Below are positions 1 through 11,787 of a stretch of DNA of 64,000 bases, piece after piece. The position numbers and the translations under genes are program-made. Every line of letters starts with the position of its first letter. Position 1 is the stretch's first letter. The notes beneath the pieces were generated by a model. It was not told where the DNA came from. It ran no database searches and was given only the letters and a program-made list of their open reading frames with translations. Source of the DNA: Owenia fusiformis (taxonomy: Eukaryota; Annelida; Polychaeta; Sabellida; Oweniidae); contig CAIIXF020000011.1 in NCBI GenBank assembly GCA_903813345.2, positions 36,182,166-36,246,165 on the forward strand, read 5' to 3'.

Positions 1-261
1 TATACATGTATAATTATATATTTTAAACATGCTTTTGCAACAAAATGTACAATAATATTTCCTCTTGACTGATCAAAAGACTTTACAAAGAAATATTTGT
101 TTTGAATTATGATTATTGACAAATTGTATTTTAACAATATTGCTTGAACATGAACAGAATAGTGTATTATGTAGCATTCACCACTGACAGCTGACTGACA
201 TATTAACCCACCACTATTAATTTAATGACAAACTTATTTATATATGAGCAACTCATATATA

Positions 262-1371
262 AAGGGTGGTCCAAAAAAATTGGAACATTTATTATTTGAA
301 CACAAAATCTTTATTTTTTCTCTAAAATGCACCAAAATTTTACTGAGTATTGTTCAATCACTTATTTATCTGATGTTAAGTTTATAGTTGCATACAACAA
401 AGTTAATGCATTAAACTAGTCAATGTTTGATATGACCCCTCTTCTCCTGAATTACAAGTTGAAGCCTGGGGCTCAGATTTGTAAATATTCAATAAGTTTG
501 CTGTTAGTTTTTTGTTTTTCCAAGTAATCTTGACTAAAAAATTTAGTTTGATCGACCTTCCTATTTGTTTGCCTTGGAAGATCAAATCTAGTAACATATT
601 CAACATTTTTTACCCAAATTGATTGGTATCAAGCATATTTTGATGGCTATTGTTGGGTGTATTACTGATTGAATATTCTCCAGAAAGAGGTCAGGGCAGT
701 CTGATTTGACTGGTAAATGAAGCCCCCTCCCCTTTATTGTTCTGATATGAATAATATTCATTGGAAATATCAATATGTCTATCAATATCATAGAGGAGTC
801 TCCCAGAACACAAATGGTATATTATATACATATTATACACTGTATATGTGCTTAGCGTTGGTTTTTAATAAAACTTTGTGAATAACTTGTCAGTTTCACC
901 TTTACTGAAAAGTGGGAACAATGCTTTTGTCACTTGAGTAGCTGTGAGGTTCTGCAATAGCTCACCTCTGACATGTTCCTTCTTCCCTACTCTTAAATGA
1001 AAATGATCATTTTGGGTATTGTTTAAGTTTGTATTAACACAATATTTTTCTGGTAAACCCCAGATGTAAATACCTCTTGTCAACTGAATAAGATTTTATA
1101 ATATGTGCAATCAACATGTTCATTAAAGCTTTGAAAGAAAGAATACTTGAAAAAGTAGCAGCGAAATTGACACATGCATATTTGAGAAAAGGGGGTCCTG
1201 TCCAACATTGACTGGTTTAATGCATTAACTTTGTGGTTTTCACCTATAAACTTTACACAAGATAAATAAAGTGACTGAACTATGTTCAGTAAAAGTTTGA
1301 TGCATTTTAGAAGAAAAATAAAGGGTTTGCGTTCGATTAATAAATGTTCCAATTTTTTGGACCACCCTGTA
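262..1371 (-). mobile_element. Tc1/mariner-like DNA transposon, degenerate
   Basis: Both ends carry the same ~180-bp sequence in inverted orientation, beginning AGGGTGGTCCAAAAAA at the left and reading ACAGGGTGGTCCAAAAAA from the right, in TA-rich flanks. Short terminal sequences of this form and TA-type flanks are typical of Tc1/mariner relatives. Inside, the - strand has only broken reading frames (865-1083, 600-791, 403-606), one with an IWG tripeptide as seen near the third catalytic Asp of mariner transposases. No intact transposase remains, so this is a non-autonomous or decayed copy. A second partial copy lies at 33644-34022. Confidence 0.65.
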
Positions 1372-2458
1372 TATATATGGTTAGTATCTGCCACTGCTCC
1401 ATTCATATTTAAGAGCTGGCCATAAAAATAGGTTAAACCACCATCTGGCAGTTGAAATTGCTGAATGCTACCTAAGACAACTCAGAAGACTGGATATTAG
1501 AAACTAATACATTAAAACAATGGCTGTGTTATATGTTTTGTAAACTGAGTTCATGGTTATCTATAGTATCTATAAAGGTTCTGAAATGAAAATAACTTAA
1601 CTGGGATTTGCACCTATAACATAAATGAGAACCATTAAACACAATTGTACTTCAATAAAATTGAAGTTCCAACTGGAATTAGGAATTCCCAAACTTTTGG
1701 ACTTTTTAAAACTTTTTCCAAGATGTGGAATATCATGAAAAGGTACTCGTGTGATAGGAAGTGTATCTAACTACGTCATCACATATCTTTCATTCCTGTC
1801 CGATGGTTAGCATATGATAACTGAGCCAGACTAGTGAAATTATTTGAATAGATGAAAACCAATTATTAAATCTTCTTATATACAATATCCTAATGCCTAG
1901 ATGCCATTCCGTCCAATAAATCAATGAAACCAACTTTCTATTTAAATGAACACAGAATGAGCTTCATTTGTTTTGGGAGATTTCCATGGTAAGTTATGAC
2001 TCATATATATTCACATAAATAAGAAAGATGTGGAATAATACGATGGACATGAAATGTGATAATCTTCCATTATCTGTTTGATTAATTTATGATTTTTATT
2101 TCGGATTCGCCGTTTAACAATATTAAACGGCTACTAATGTATATTGGGTATTCGCAGTTAAGTCTAGTGTGTCTTGAAAAGGATTATTAAAACAAATGGT
2201 ACATTACTTCAAAAGGCAGAAACTTTGTTTTTCACACGTTATTTGACAAATCGAAACTGATAAATGACTTGTAATGTAGATCTGAAAGCTTTTGAATTAT
2301 TAATGATCCCTTTGAGGATATTGTTAATTTCCATGTAATAATTTCTGAAGTTTGTCAAATTTGGAACAGCACTGTTCATACCTTAGCAACACATACGGAC
2401 TCAAATTGATAAACTTATTGGTCAGTTGTAGCCCATGACTGCAACAAATACAAAACAG

Positions 2459-2643
2459 AGGTGATATTTATGATATTAAGGAGTTGGCCATCCATGAAAT
2501 CAAGGGAAACATTTGGAACTACAGGAATTCAACTGACATCGTTAATGCTTGGGAAATGACAAAGAAACCACGCAGTGAATTCGTCCACGAATTTGATAAT
2601 GGCACGGATGTAGAAAGGACAAACAGCTGTGAAGGAGCCTGTT
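2459..2643 (+). CDS. candidate internal exon of an unrecognised gene
   Basis: An open frame of about 61 codons runs from an acceptor-like AACAG (2457-2458; a second AG at 2459-2460 is also possible) to a good donor TGT|GTGAGT at 2644. The peptide has non-repetitive, protein-like composition, two N-glycosylation sequons (NST, NGT) and Cys near the end, which would suit an extracellular segment. If not spliced at 2644 the frame ends at TAG 2676-2678. I recognise no domain and could not find partner exons with matching phase, so it may be an exon of a gene entering from the left, or a relic. Confidence 0.3.
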
Positions 2644-3312
2644 GTGAGTATATGTTCATCATGCATGGTTGCTATTAGACGTCACATGTTAGACCTCTTG
2701 GCTATTAGACCTTTCTAATTTCTACCAGTTTTATGTGAGGTTGACTTTGGTGTGGTAAAGTTGGATCCTTTACACACGTTTCAAAACTGAATTAATTTGC
2801 ATGAATTGGATAAAAGGAGACCTATGTAAAACAGAGAAGAATGACTCTCACAGACGCTGTTGACTGTTTTATATGTCTCTGGATAAATAATATAAATATA
2901 TTATTATATAATACTACTAAAGCGATTTGGCGAAACATCTAGAGATTCGTTTTTTGTCGCTCTGGGTCAGACGTTTGACATTTAGAAAACCGTGCTCTTA
3001 ATCTTATCCCCATTTCTATATTCTTTGACATTTGATAAATACTGTTGTTTACAAGTACGGTAGCACGAAAATGTCACATCTTTTAGTAACAGTATCTTAT
3101 AGACTTAATGTCAAACGTTTGACTTAAATGCCATTGACGCACGTTAAAATTCGGAAATCAAATGTCACAAATTTAGTGTGTGTATGTTATGGTTACTAAA
3201 TATATTCTTAACTTTTAGATTTTATTTAGAAGTGAACTGTGTCGCCCAAAAGCAAACACATTGAACATTGCATCTTCTTAGGAACTTCGTCTAAATAGAT
3301 GAAAAGCATAAC

Positions 3313-3316
3313 ATGG
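3313..3316 (+). CDS. SHIPPO gene coding exon 1 (ATGG)
   Basis: ATG is followed after one base by the donor GTAGGT at 3317. This leaves phase 1, which is exactly what the acceptor at 3770-3771 needs to keep the next exon open. It is the best in-phase start I could find upstream, but a 4-base coding exon needs transcript support. Confidence 0.5.
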
Positions 3317-6009
3317 GTAGGTTTTCTTTTTTCCTTATTCAAAACATAGTTGTTTGTCTTTACATGTTGCATCAGAAAATGTTCTTTCTCTTTCGATCAC
3401 AATAACTCTAGATCTGCTCGAAGTTGCATTTTCTGTTGAAGAAGACTCCTGTTGTCGGAGGAAGTATACACATGTAAAAATATTCTAACTATATCGATAT
3501 ATTTTATAGAAGTGAAAAAAGATGTTCATTTATAAAATGTTTGTATTGTAAGTAACAACTTGCGAATTAGCGAATTAAAAGATTTTGATTATCGTATATC
3601 GCCTTTCAATATTGAAACTTGTCATAAATGTAAATTGGTGAACACCTTTTGGAGGTACGAAAAGCATTGGTGATGTTAACATGTATACATGTTCTACTTT
3701 GAACATTTACTACTAAGGCATGTTTTACAATACAACACACTAAATTGATTAATTAAATTATGATGCTTTAGGTCGGCAAAACTTTAAAACGTCTCATGAC
3801 AATTTAGCAGGAAGACCAAAGAACTCGAGAGGGAGCCCAGAAAGACATAGGAAGATATCCAATAAGTTTGAGACTCGTTCATTCACGTTTAGTGAGAAGG
3901 GAAACACCGAAGAGAAATATATTCCAATATGCCTTAGATCTGGTAAGTGCTGGTTGAATGGCTATTATAGCAGCCTGCAGGGGATTATTGTCCCTATATA
4001 TCCTGGATTGTCTTTCTTTTATGACCAATCGCCGGCCGATTGAATATTGAAACTAACCCGTAATAAGATCCGTCACTGGAGATGGACCTTGCAATAGAGA
4101 TGGGACAAAAATTACGATGAGCTTGATGTGAAATCCGTGGAAATAATCGTGCCTTTGACTAGAAAAATATAATGACATTTCGTAAGATTTCGGAGATTTT
4201 TACATGTTTTGATGATAATCAAAATCTTTGGCCACGGTGATTTATTTATTGCCTGACTGTCATCATTTGGGAAGCAGAAAAACCTCAACTCAATACAATA
4301 AATTATTTATAGCAAATCCTTTAATACTGTTGTTGTTATACAGGTCAAATAGCCAATAATGATAATTTTGCTGTTGTTTCTGTCTGTCTCGATCAGAATA
4401 CTATTTAGAAATTTGATACTGTTTAGAAATTATTATGAGGTTATGGTTTTTATATTTCATTTAGTTTTTGAGTTATGCGGAGAGGTGTTTTTCCCGCAGT
4501 GTTCTTGTTTCTAACAATTGAGGTCGTTGCCCCTAGCAACTAGAATCTTAAGTCGTGTTATCTTATAAGTTGGTCAATTAGGTTCATTAAGATCATAGCA
4601 GCAGACCGTTGTCATTAATTATTGAATTTATTAATCGGTATTTCTGGTTTGCTAATTCTAAAATGCCATTCATTATGTAATGAAGATTAACGGCTGCAAT
4701 GTTTAGGAGGATTGAGTAGTTCTGTTCGATTTAGATCTGTATGATTCTGACTATAGTTTATTAAGATTACAAGAATTTGTTGTTATTTAATTTATTCTAT
4801 TAAAATCTTGCAACATATATTTATATTAAATTAATAATCTGAACCTAAATTAAACTCAATTCAATCGTTTAAACGTTTTTGATTACTAAACATCGATCCG
4901 GGGCCCATATAGTATTTTTGTATAGTATTTTTACTCTTCTGGAATTTATCATCTTGTTCCAAGGGATCAATGATACGATTTTGAAATCCCTAATGTAATA
5001 GCTATATAATTTCATTTTAGGACCAGGGCCAGGCGCCTATTCTTTGAAATCTACACTAGGGATGGACGGCGACATAACATTGAGTACTTCAAGCACAGCC
5101 CCTACCCTCAAACCTCGCTTTGATCGTAAGTATCCCTGCCTATTCATTGATACTTGTGAGAACCTTCAATATTTTTTACTAAGGACATGTATTTGCATAG
5201 TGATATCTGGTCATTTACCGCCACACCTGCCTAGCATCATTGTGCCCCATTTGTATGTCTCTGCTCCCATTCTCTGTCAACCTGAGCATTAGTTTGAAAA
5301 TACAGCCTTCTCTCCGGAATTAATTATCGTCAGTATCTTTATCTCAAACATCGCAAACTAACTGTAGGCCCAACTTAACAATTCTCCTTATCTTCCAGCG
5401 ATAATAGACAATAGTCAACCCGGTCCAGTGTATTACCCTGATCCTAAAATCACAAGGCACGGCAACATGCAGGGACAAAGCATGGTCTTCACAGGTAGAG
5501 CCAAGCACCCAGAACTGGAGAACACCCCAGGTCCGGGGGCGTACTCTAATCAGTATGTCCCTCTACACAAGGCGTATTCTCACCTCCCCACCCCACTGAC
5601 TCATAGTCTTGGACCGCGCACCGAATACAATCCTAACATTACTAAGCCTGCCCCTAACCGATACAGTCTCCCCGGGAATATAGGAGACGCGTCAAGTCAA
5701 TTCAGCGCCAAATCCAGCATTACACGCAGATTCGGAGAACGTACCAAGTATGGTGATTATGCGTATGATTACGCCAAGACACCGGGCCCGAATACAATGC
5801 TTAAGAACGAAGATGCTTATAAGAAAAGAGCACCAACTGCCGTTCTAGCCAGCCGGACAAACATGGCTACAGGTAAAACGAGTAATCCAGCCCCTGGTAC
5901 TTATAATCCCCAAAATGTGACGCTGCACCAACGCAACGGTCCTAAGTTCTCAATGGGTACCAGACACTCCAACGCTGTGTTTAACCTTATATCGGAGATA
6001 GTGGACTGA
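3313..6009 (+). CDS. SHIPPO-repeat (ODF3/CIMAP-type) ciliary protein, whole gene
   Basis: Four coding exons (3313-3316, 3772-3942, 5021-5125, 5399-6009; 891 nt) join in phase to 296 aa plus stop. The protein is built of SHIPPO-type Pro-Gly-Pro turns: PGPGAY at about residues 60-65, PGPVYY 101-106, PGPGAY 137-142, PAPNRY 177-182, PGPNTM 222-227 and PAPGTY 257-262. It ends with a FSMGTRHS segment like the FGIKHS end of ODF3-family proteins. Family members are structural or microtubule-associated proteins of sperm flagella and motile cilia; many lie inside axonemal doublets or on outer dense fibres. Length fits the family (about 250-300 aa). The N-terminal ~55 residues are basic, Ser/Arg rich and carry no repeat. 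The exact paralogue cannot be assigned. The start is inferred, because it leaves a 4-nt coding first exon; the rest is well supported. Confidence 0.87.
3772..3942 (+). CDS. SHIPPO gene coding exon 2
   Basis: Acceptor TTTAG ends at 3771 and donor GTAAGT starts at 3943. The 171-nt exon is open only in the frame that joins exon 3. It encodes the basic, Ser/Arg-rich N-terminal region and ends within the Gly codon that precedes the first PGPGAY turn. Confidence 0.78.
4526..4540 (+). promoter_or_regulatory. RFX X-box in SHIPPO intron 2
   Basis: GTTGCC-CCT-AGCAAC matches the RFX consensus GTNRCC(N0-3)RGYAAC with a 3-base spacer. X-boxes drive many ciliary genes. This one is intronic, between exons 2 and 3 of a ciliary gene, so it could be an intronic enhancer or mark an internal promoter. 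Confidence 0.5.
5021..5125 (+). CDS. SHIPPO gene coding exon 3
   Basis: Acceptor TTTTAG ends at 5020 and donor GTAAGT starts at 5126. It encodes the first PGPGAY turn and a Ser/Thr-rich linker, and ends in phase 1 so that it joins exon 4 without a break. Confidence 0.88.
5399..6009 (+). CDS. SHIPPO gene terminal exon
   Basis: Acceptor CTTCCAG ends at 5398 and TGA lies at 6007-6009. The long exon holds five of the six SHIPPO-type turns and the conserved C-terminal end. No clear AATAAA polyadenylation signal is visible just downstream. Confidence 0.9.
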
Positions 6010-8475
6010 TTAGAATTATCGACCTTAAAATTTGACCTAGTTCTTTGACGCTGCTAGGGATAAGACAGGCAAGGCAAGGAAAGACAAGGCTTATAATTAA
6101 TGTGACTTGTAACCGTGAAAATGAAGTGACAAGTCTCATAATAGTATTGCTATTGTTTTAACTCAATTATTGCCTCATCTTATTTATTTTGCCTCGCCTC
6201 GTTTTGGATCAATTTTCCCAATGGAAAATGGTGGGTTCGGGGAAAATCAGTTTTCAGGATATCTATTCAGTAAATGCTTCATCAAAAATTATTTTTAGAT
6301 AGAAAATTGAATTGTCTAACTTTTTAATTACAGAGCTTCAAAGTCATTTTTGAAAATCATTTCTCGCATCCTGTGTTATTTCAATGGGAGAGGTTTCTTG
6401 GAAAATAATTTTGATTTTGGAGGCCTATAACTTTGTTGAACGTGACGAAAAATATCACTGTTTTGTTAAACAAAGTTTGCAATTAAATTTCCTAATTTGT
6501 ATTTTAAAGAGAACTCGGATAGATGGATATTCTGTCATATCACTTGCGACAAACCTTTCCATTGGTATAACATGGGAATGTCGATTTTCAAACCTACATT
6601 AAAGTCATCAATATCCGACCTATTGTTATTGCTGAAAAAATTTAGAAAATTGGAGGTATTCGAAATGAAGTCAATTTATATTTCCAGCCCTTAAAGTAAC
6701 ACAAAACACGAGGGTACCGAGGGAGACACACATACTTCCCGAGGGATAATCCTGTATCCCAAACCGACCGTACATAACAAATGTATTCCATAACTACCGA
6801 AATGTTAGGTACATGTACATAATACGTCATAAGGTTTCAAAATTCAAAAACATACACATTTTCTTACTTAGTCCCAAATAGTTTTAAGATTGTGAGATTT
6901 GTCACTCATATATTGCTGGAGCAGATCAATAAATTGATATTAAAAGTTAAAACATACAGTAGTTTGAAATATAGTCTTTATTTCGTAAATTGTAAATTGA
7001 TTTCGCTTTTCAGTAGCGGGCCGGGATGGATACAACATTTATCAAATGCAAATCACAAATAAAGCAAGCTACTGGATACCTCTATATTATGGAGTTATTA
7101 TATACTGATCATGAGGGAACTGTAAAACGTGTTTGGATATTTTAGTACGGTCATTACAGACACATTCTGGCGAATGCACATTCGAAAAATTATATTTGCA
7201 AGAAATGACGTTTAAAAAGGACTGCTCTATGCCTAATAAACGAGACTTTCTAATTTCACATTACAATGAGATATACAATTGGTACACTGTTGTTTCCATA
7301 GTGTGCCTTGATCCTACGTTTAGAAATTGAAATGCACTCACACTTTCTAATATATCTTGAGGAAATCTTTTCCAAGCTACAATTTCTTCATAAAATGTTG
7401 ATTTTGTCGTGTTCTAATGTACGAGTTTACTGTATGAGCAGTATTATATAAAATATATATAATAATAATGTAATAATAATATATAAATAATATTGAAAAT
7501 GCAGATTGGGTCAAATTTAATACTCAATTTCATCCATTCTATCTGGAAAAGCGTATAATCACACGGTTAAAGAAATCTTTAAGAAACAACTACTGTAGTC
7601 CGAGTATATATCAGATGCTGGCACAGTTTTGCCGGAAGTTTGCAGGAAGTAACTTTTGGCAATGCAGTATGTTAGAGTAACCTTGTAGGTGTAAGAAAAT
7701 ATAAGGTGATGGCCTTTAAAGTGGTAAAAACAATTTTCACGGCCGAATTGGACTTCAATTCCTGCGATTTCAGGGGGTACTATAAGACTATTTCATAACA
7801 TAAGGGTTATAGTTGCTATTGTTCTGCTTTCTACAGCACACATTACTAGTCCGAAGATGAATAATATCCTAAAGTTATAGGCCGATATCTGTATTAGTCT
7901 CAGAAATATTGCAATTAATAGGAAAAAAATATGCAATTTTAGTCATTTTCAAGTCTCACGTACAGTATACAGTAGTAATCATCAGAAGCTTAATTAATGC
8001 ATTGTTATTGCGTTTCTTGGATTGCATATATCTATATATGTACAGTACACATCACATTATCACCTAATGTAAAAGAGGAAAGGAGCATCTTGATTATAAA
8101 GTTCTACTTGTTGGTTGTATGCCCGACTCCACATCGGTGCAGATGTTAATCAATCAAGATCGGAATATGGGTTTGAGGAAAATGTGTAAAAGACCGACCA
8201 TTAGCGTTAAATTATCTCTGTGATTCTTTGAATACGTGTCAACTGTCAGTCGTAGGCGTTTTTACCCATTTTGTTCTTTTCAGTTAAGTTAACTTTTAAA
8301 AACGAAAGCCAAGGTAAGGTTCCTGACCTGCCAACCCATCGTTTCTTCGGAAATCTATTCACATTTTCACTGAAATTCAACGTAGGCCTAAAGTTACGTA
8401 TCCCAAATAAACATGATTTGTTATTGCCACAAATGACCGACTATGTTATAAGCGTGTTTTTGTTATTTTCATACT
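6010..8475. other. intergenic stretch, no gene seen
   Basis: AT-rich DNA with only short, unrelated open frames and an AT microsatellite-like patch near 7441-7490. A phrase at 6418-6450 (CCTATAACTTTGTTGAACG) loosely resembles the CATAACTTCCGAACC core of the 40.7-55 kb array, but no copy of the array unit is present. Confidence 0.5.
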
Positions 8476-8500
8476 GAATGTAATGTAATGTAATGTAATG
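8476..8500. repeat. (AATGT)n microsatellite
   Basis: Five near-perfect AATGT units. Confidence 0.85.
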
Positions 8501-8531
8501 TCACGTGCGTTTTATCATCATGACTTATCAC

Positions 8532-9140
8532 AATGAAAGGAGGACTGAAAGTATCGCAACTGATTTCGGACAGTCATACGTTGGATTTGGGCTATTTTCT
8601 GAGGATTTAAACAGGTGCCATGTTGAGACAGGGAAGATGCCAACAACCTACCCACATGTTTATTCTTAAATGTTTTCCTGATTTTCAATCCCTTCCACAT
8701 CTTCTTTTTCAGTAAGTAATTCCTTTTAGATTAAGTGGAAAACAATATTTTCTGTTATTTTCCAAGAGGGAAAACTGATGCGATCCTTTGCTTTCAGCTT
8801 AATTTTGGTCACCCATAATGGATATCTTTAAAACCCCTGAACGAATTACTTGTATTCCTTTAAAGGTGTTAACTGTTTGTCAAAACGCAACATATTGATG
8901 CAAAATAATCAAAAAAACAGGATGGAAGGGGTTGAAAATCAGGACAACATTTAAGAAAAAACTTGTGGATTGGTTTGTTTGCATCTTTCCTGTCTCAAAG
9001 TTTTTATTATCTTTTTGAGTGCCTTTCCTGGAGATAATGCATTGACCTAACATATGCACCTGTTTAAATCCTCAGAATATAGCCAAAATCCAAAATATGA
9101 CTGTCCGAAATCTTTTGCGATACTTTCCGTCCTCCTTTGT
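8532..9140. mobile_element. foldback / MITE-like element
   Basis: About 170 bp at the left (starting AAAGGAGGACTGAAAGTATC) returns inverted at the right end (8920-9140), with about 215 bp of loop. The arms have diverged and the right arm carries an extra stretch. There is no transposase frame, so this is a non-autonomous inverted-repeat element. Confidence 0.6.
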
Positions 9141-9171
9141 CTTCTATACTAAAAACTGACACATCACTTAG

Positions 9172-11369
9172 CGGTCAAGCCAAGTAACTTAGTCAACATT
9201 CGATATTCGTATGTTCATCAGTATTTACTAAGATTGGTGCCACAATTGAAGTAAACCTCTGGTCAATTATTTTCAATAAACCTATCAGCAAACGTGTAAA
9301 TGATAATTTTGATTTTCTGTTACATATTGGTGAAGCAATCTTTGGGATATGACCTAAATTTCTGATTTTCCACTGTGTCCCTGTATACCCTTACTTCAAA
9401 AGATGTATGTTATTTGTCATTTTTCATTATGAACCAACCATAAATGTATTTTTTCTTGTTTACATTCAGAATGAACTTTCTGTTTATAAATATTGCAAGA
9501 TGGTACCGCATTTATTTGTTCATGATATGGACCAAACAAATGCGTGTCAATGTACACTGTAATATCCTACATACTTATATTTCAAGGGTAGTATTGAAGA
9601 ATAATCTAGAAAATCTATGTTTTCAAATGGATTCATCCTTGTCAAAGAAGGTAAATGAGGATATGCGGTTTGAAAAACTAACAACATGTTTCAAGTTCTT
9701 ACAATTCTTGGTTAAAACAAATAATTTGAAAGTTGTGATTTCGAATGTAATATCCTACTCAATGAAATTTGTTGATATTTGTGAATTTTTTCTTTCGGAA
9801 TGCACATCGCTGGATCACAGAACTTTGCCTTGTTCGAGATGCACGAAAAGTGTATTGTTGTTGTTTTTTTGTTTTTTTTATCTTTTAGATCAATTCATTA
9901 TCTCAAAGAAAATTATGTACAGTAATAATAACGTCAAACAAACTCGGAGATATTTGACTAGCAATCAACCCACCAACACACATTCTCAAAGATGTTGACC
10001 CCATTTGCACCAAAAATGCAATCATTTTTTACAATGTTTAATGCATTACTATTCTTTATTTTGATGTATCAAATAGTTCTTAAAAGAAAAACTTAATTGC
10101 TTTAAGATAAGTGTTCCCCATGTTATTTCTCCATTGAAAAATCTCATGCTATCCATTGGTTTCAGTTCATTTTTGTCATCCAAATTCAGTATCTTTAAAG
10201 TCGAAAAAAGTGTATTGTTAATACTTGACGCCCTTCGGATATTTGGATGTGATTGACGTTTTCGTTAATCTCCTACCACTGTAGCTTCCAACTTAATTTT
10301 TGGAAGCCAAATGTGATAGTCACGAATTGATATTTAAGTCACACGTTTATGCATACATCATGTGTGTACATTAACTGTCGAATACATGCCGACTTACATT
10401 TTTATAAAATCCACAGTTAACTCAAATCATCAATTCTCGAAACGGTTTATCATATAACCTGGTGAGTTTAATGTTTCATTTTAATTTATAATTATGGTAT
10501 CAGATTTGAGTATGATATAAGTCGAGGCTTAAACAAAGCAATAAAATTACGTGAAACCTTTTGTGAAAATTCGAACGATTTTTCAAGAATCCTCCTTCAA
10601 AGTGTTACCAAAGTGCTCCCCGGGAGTGGAAATTTCGTCTTGTGTAATCAAAATAATAGCGGGTGGTTTGAATTTTTGTTTGAGTTTATTGCTTACATCT
10701 ATAAATTTAAAAACATATCGCCTAATTGAGAGCTGCATGCAGATTTGGCGATCTATCATTATAAAAGGCTAACTATTGTAAAAAAAACAGGAGTTGACAC
10801 GCTTTCATTTTGAAATTAAATTTCCTACATAATCGTCGACTCATATTTAAAAGTCATGAAAACAAGGTTGAACACAAAACATTGTTGACCCAGTAACTGT
10901 CTATTTAGCATGGGATCACTAAGGGAAATATTATTAATGACTTAAATCGTTGACGGTTAAGTTGTATTCCAAGAAACTTATCGATTTAGAAATGCAAAAT
11001 GTTTAATCTTGTTTTTCAATTATAAAAAATGGCACCTGTAGAGAACAACGTTTTCAAAATTATTTAAAACAGAGATATTAACATATGTAACATTGATTGG
11101 CATGTGTCAGGGAGTAAATCAGATGAATATGCATTTGATTCTATATCTTGTTCCCAAAGGAGTTTGTTAAGGAGCGGTATATCTTAACATACTTTTATCA
11201 TCCCGAACTCAAACATTTCGAATACTTATTTTGAGAACGCTTTGTTAAGAATGGATTTGAGATGTACTCAAAATTAATACGTTAAAATGTGTATTATCAT
11301 CTTAATAACCACCTCACAAATTATTAGATTTGTATTTTCGAATGTTGACTTAGTTACTTGGCTTGACTG
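9172..11369. mobile_element. 2.2-kb DNA transposon with TTAG target duplication
   Basis: The ends CGGTCAAGCCAAGTAACT and AGTTACTTGGCTTGACTG form a terminal inverted repeat of about 33 bp with two mismatches. The element is flanked on both sides by TTAG (9168-9171 and 11370-11373), a 4-bp target-site duplication. The interior is very AT-rich. An open frame of 184 codons at 9444-9998 shows no transposase motif and may be chance. The superfamily is not identified. Confidence 0.6.
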
Positions 11370-11491
11370 TTAGAAATAGGACATTACCACGACGATGTTA
11401 CGTTTTTCATGTGCGTTTTTCATCGTGATTTAAAATGGTTAGACACATTTTTATCACGACCTTGTGGAGGTACAGAGTCCTAGTTTTAAGT

Positions 11492-11497
11492 TTTATT
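11492..11497 (-). terminator. candidate polyadenylation signal
   Basis: AATAAA on the - strand, about 210 bases past the stop codon of the Cys-rich membrane protein gene. Such hexamers are common in AT-rich DNA. Confidence 0.3.
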
Positions 11498-11704
11498 TTT
11501 CACTTCTAATTTTGCATCTATTCATATTAATGTAAAATACCGACCACTGATCCAGCTGTGGAGAGTGGTCGGTGGTCGGCGGTCGGTCTTTTTTGTAGAC
11601 TCTCGGTATATAAGAGGAACCACAATATACAAAGGACTTGTATTGATGTTTGATTATTGTTCAAAGTAATCATTTCAGTTGAATGTCATACTGAAGTTCG
11701 TAAT

Positions 11705-11787
11705 CTAGTACTTTTTATCGTCTTGGTTCTCAACATCTGTTTGATCAGTTGTTTCTCTTGGTTTACAACAATCCGGTGTTGAGCACC
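11705..11787 (-). CDS. membrane protein gene exon 6 (terminal)
   Basis: Acceptor TTTGCTTTCAG precedes 11787 and TAG lies at 11705-11707. It encodes the last three Cys of the cluster (C-STPD-CC) and the acidic C-terminal end. Its two leading bases complete the split Gly codon from exon 5. Confidence 0.72.

Noticed and set aside
9444-9998. 184-codon frame
   Set aside because: Hydrophobic, AT-driven composition with no domain; long for chance but unsupported. Kept only as a note under the enclosing transposon.
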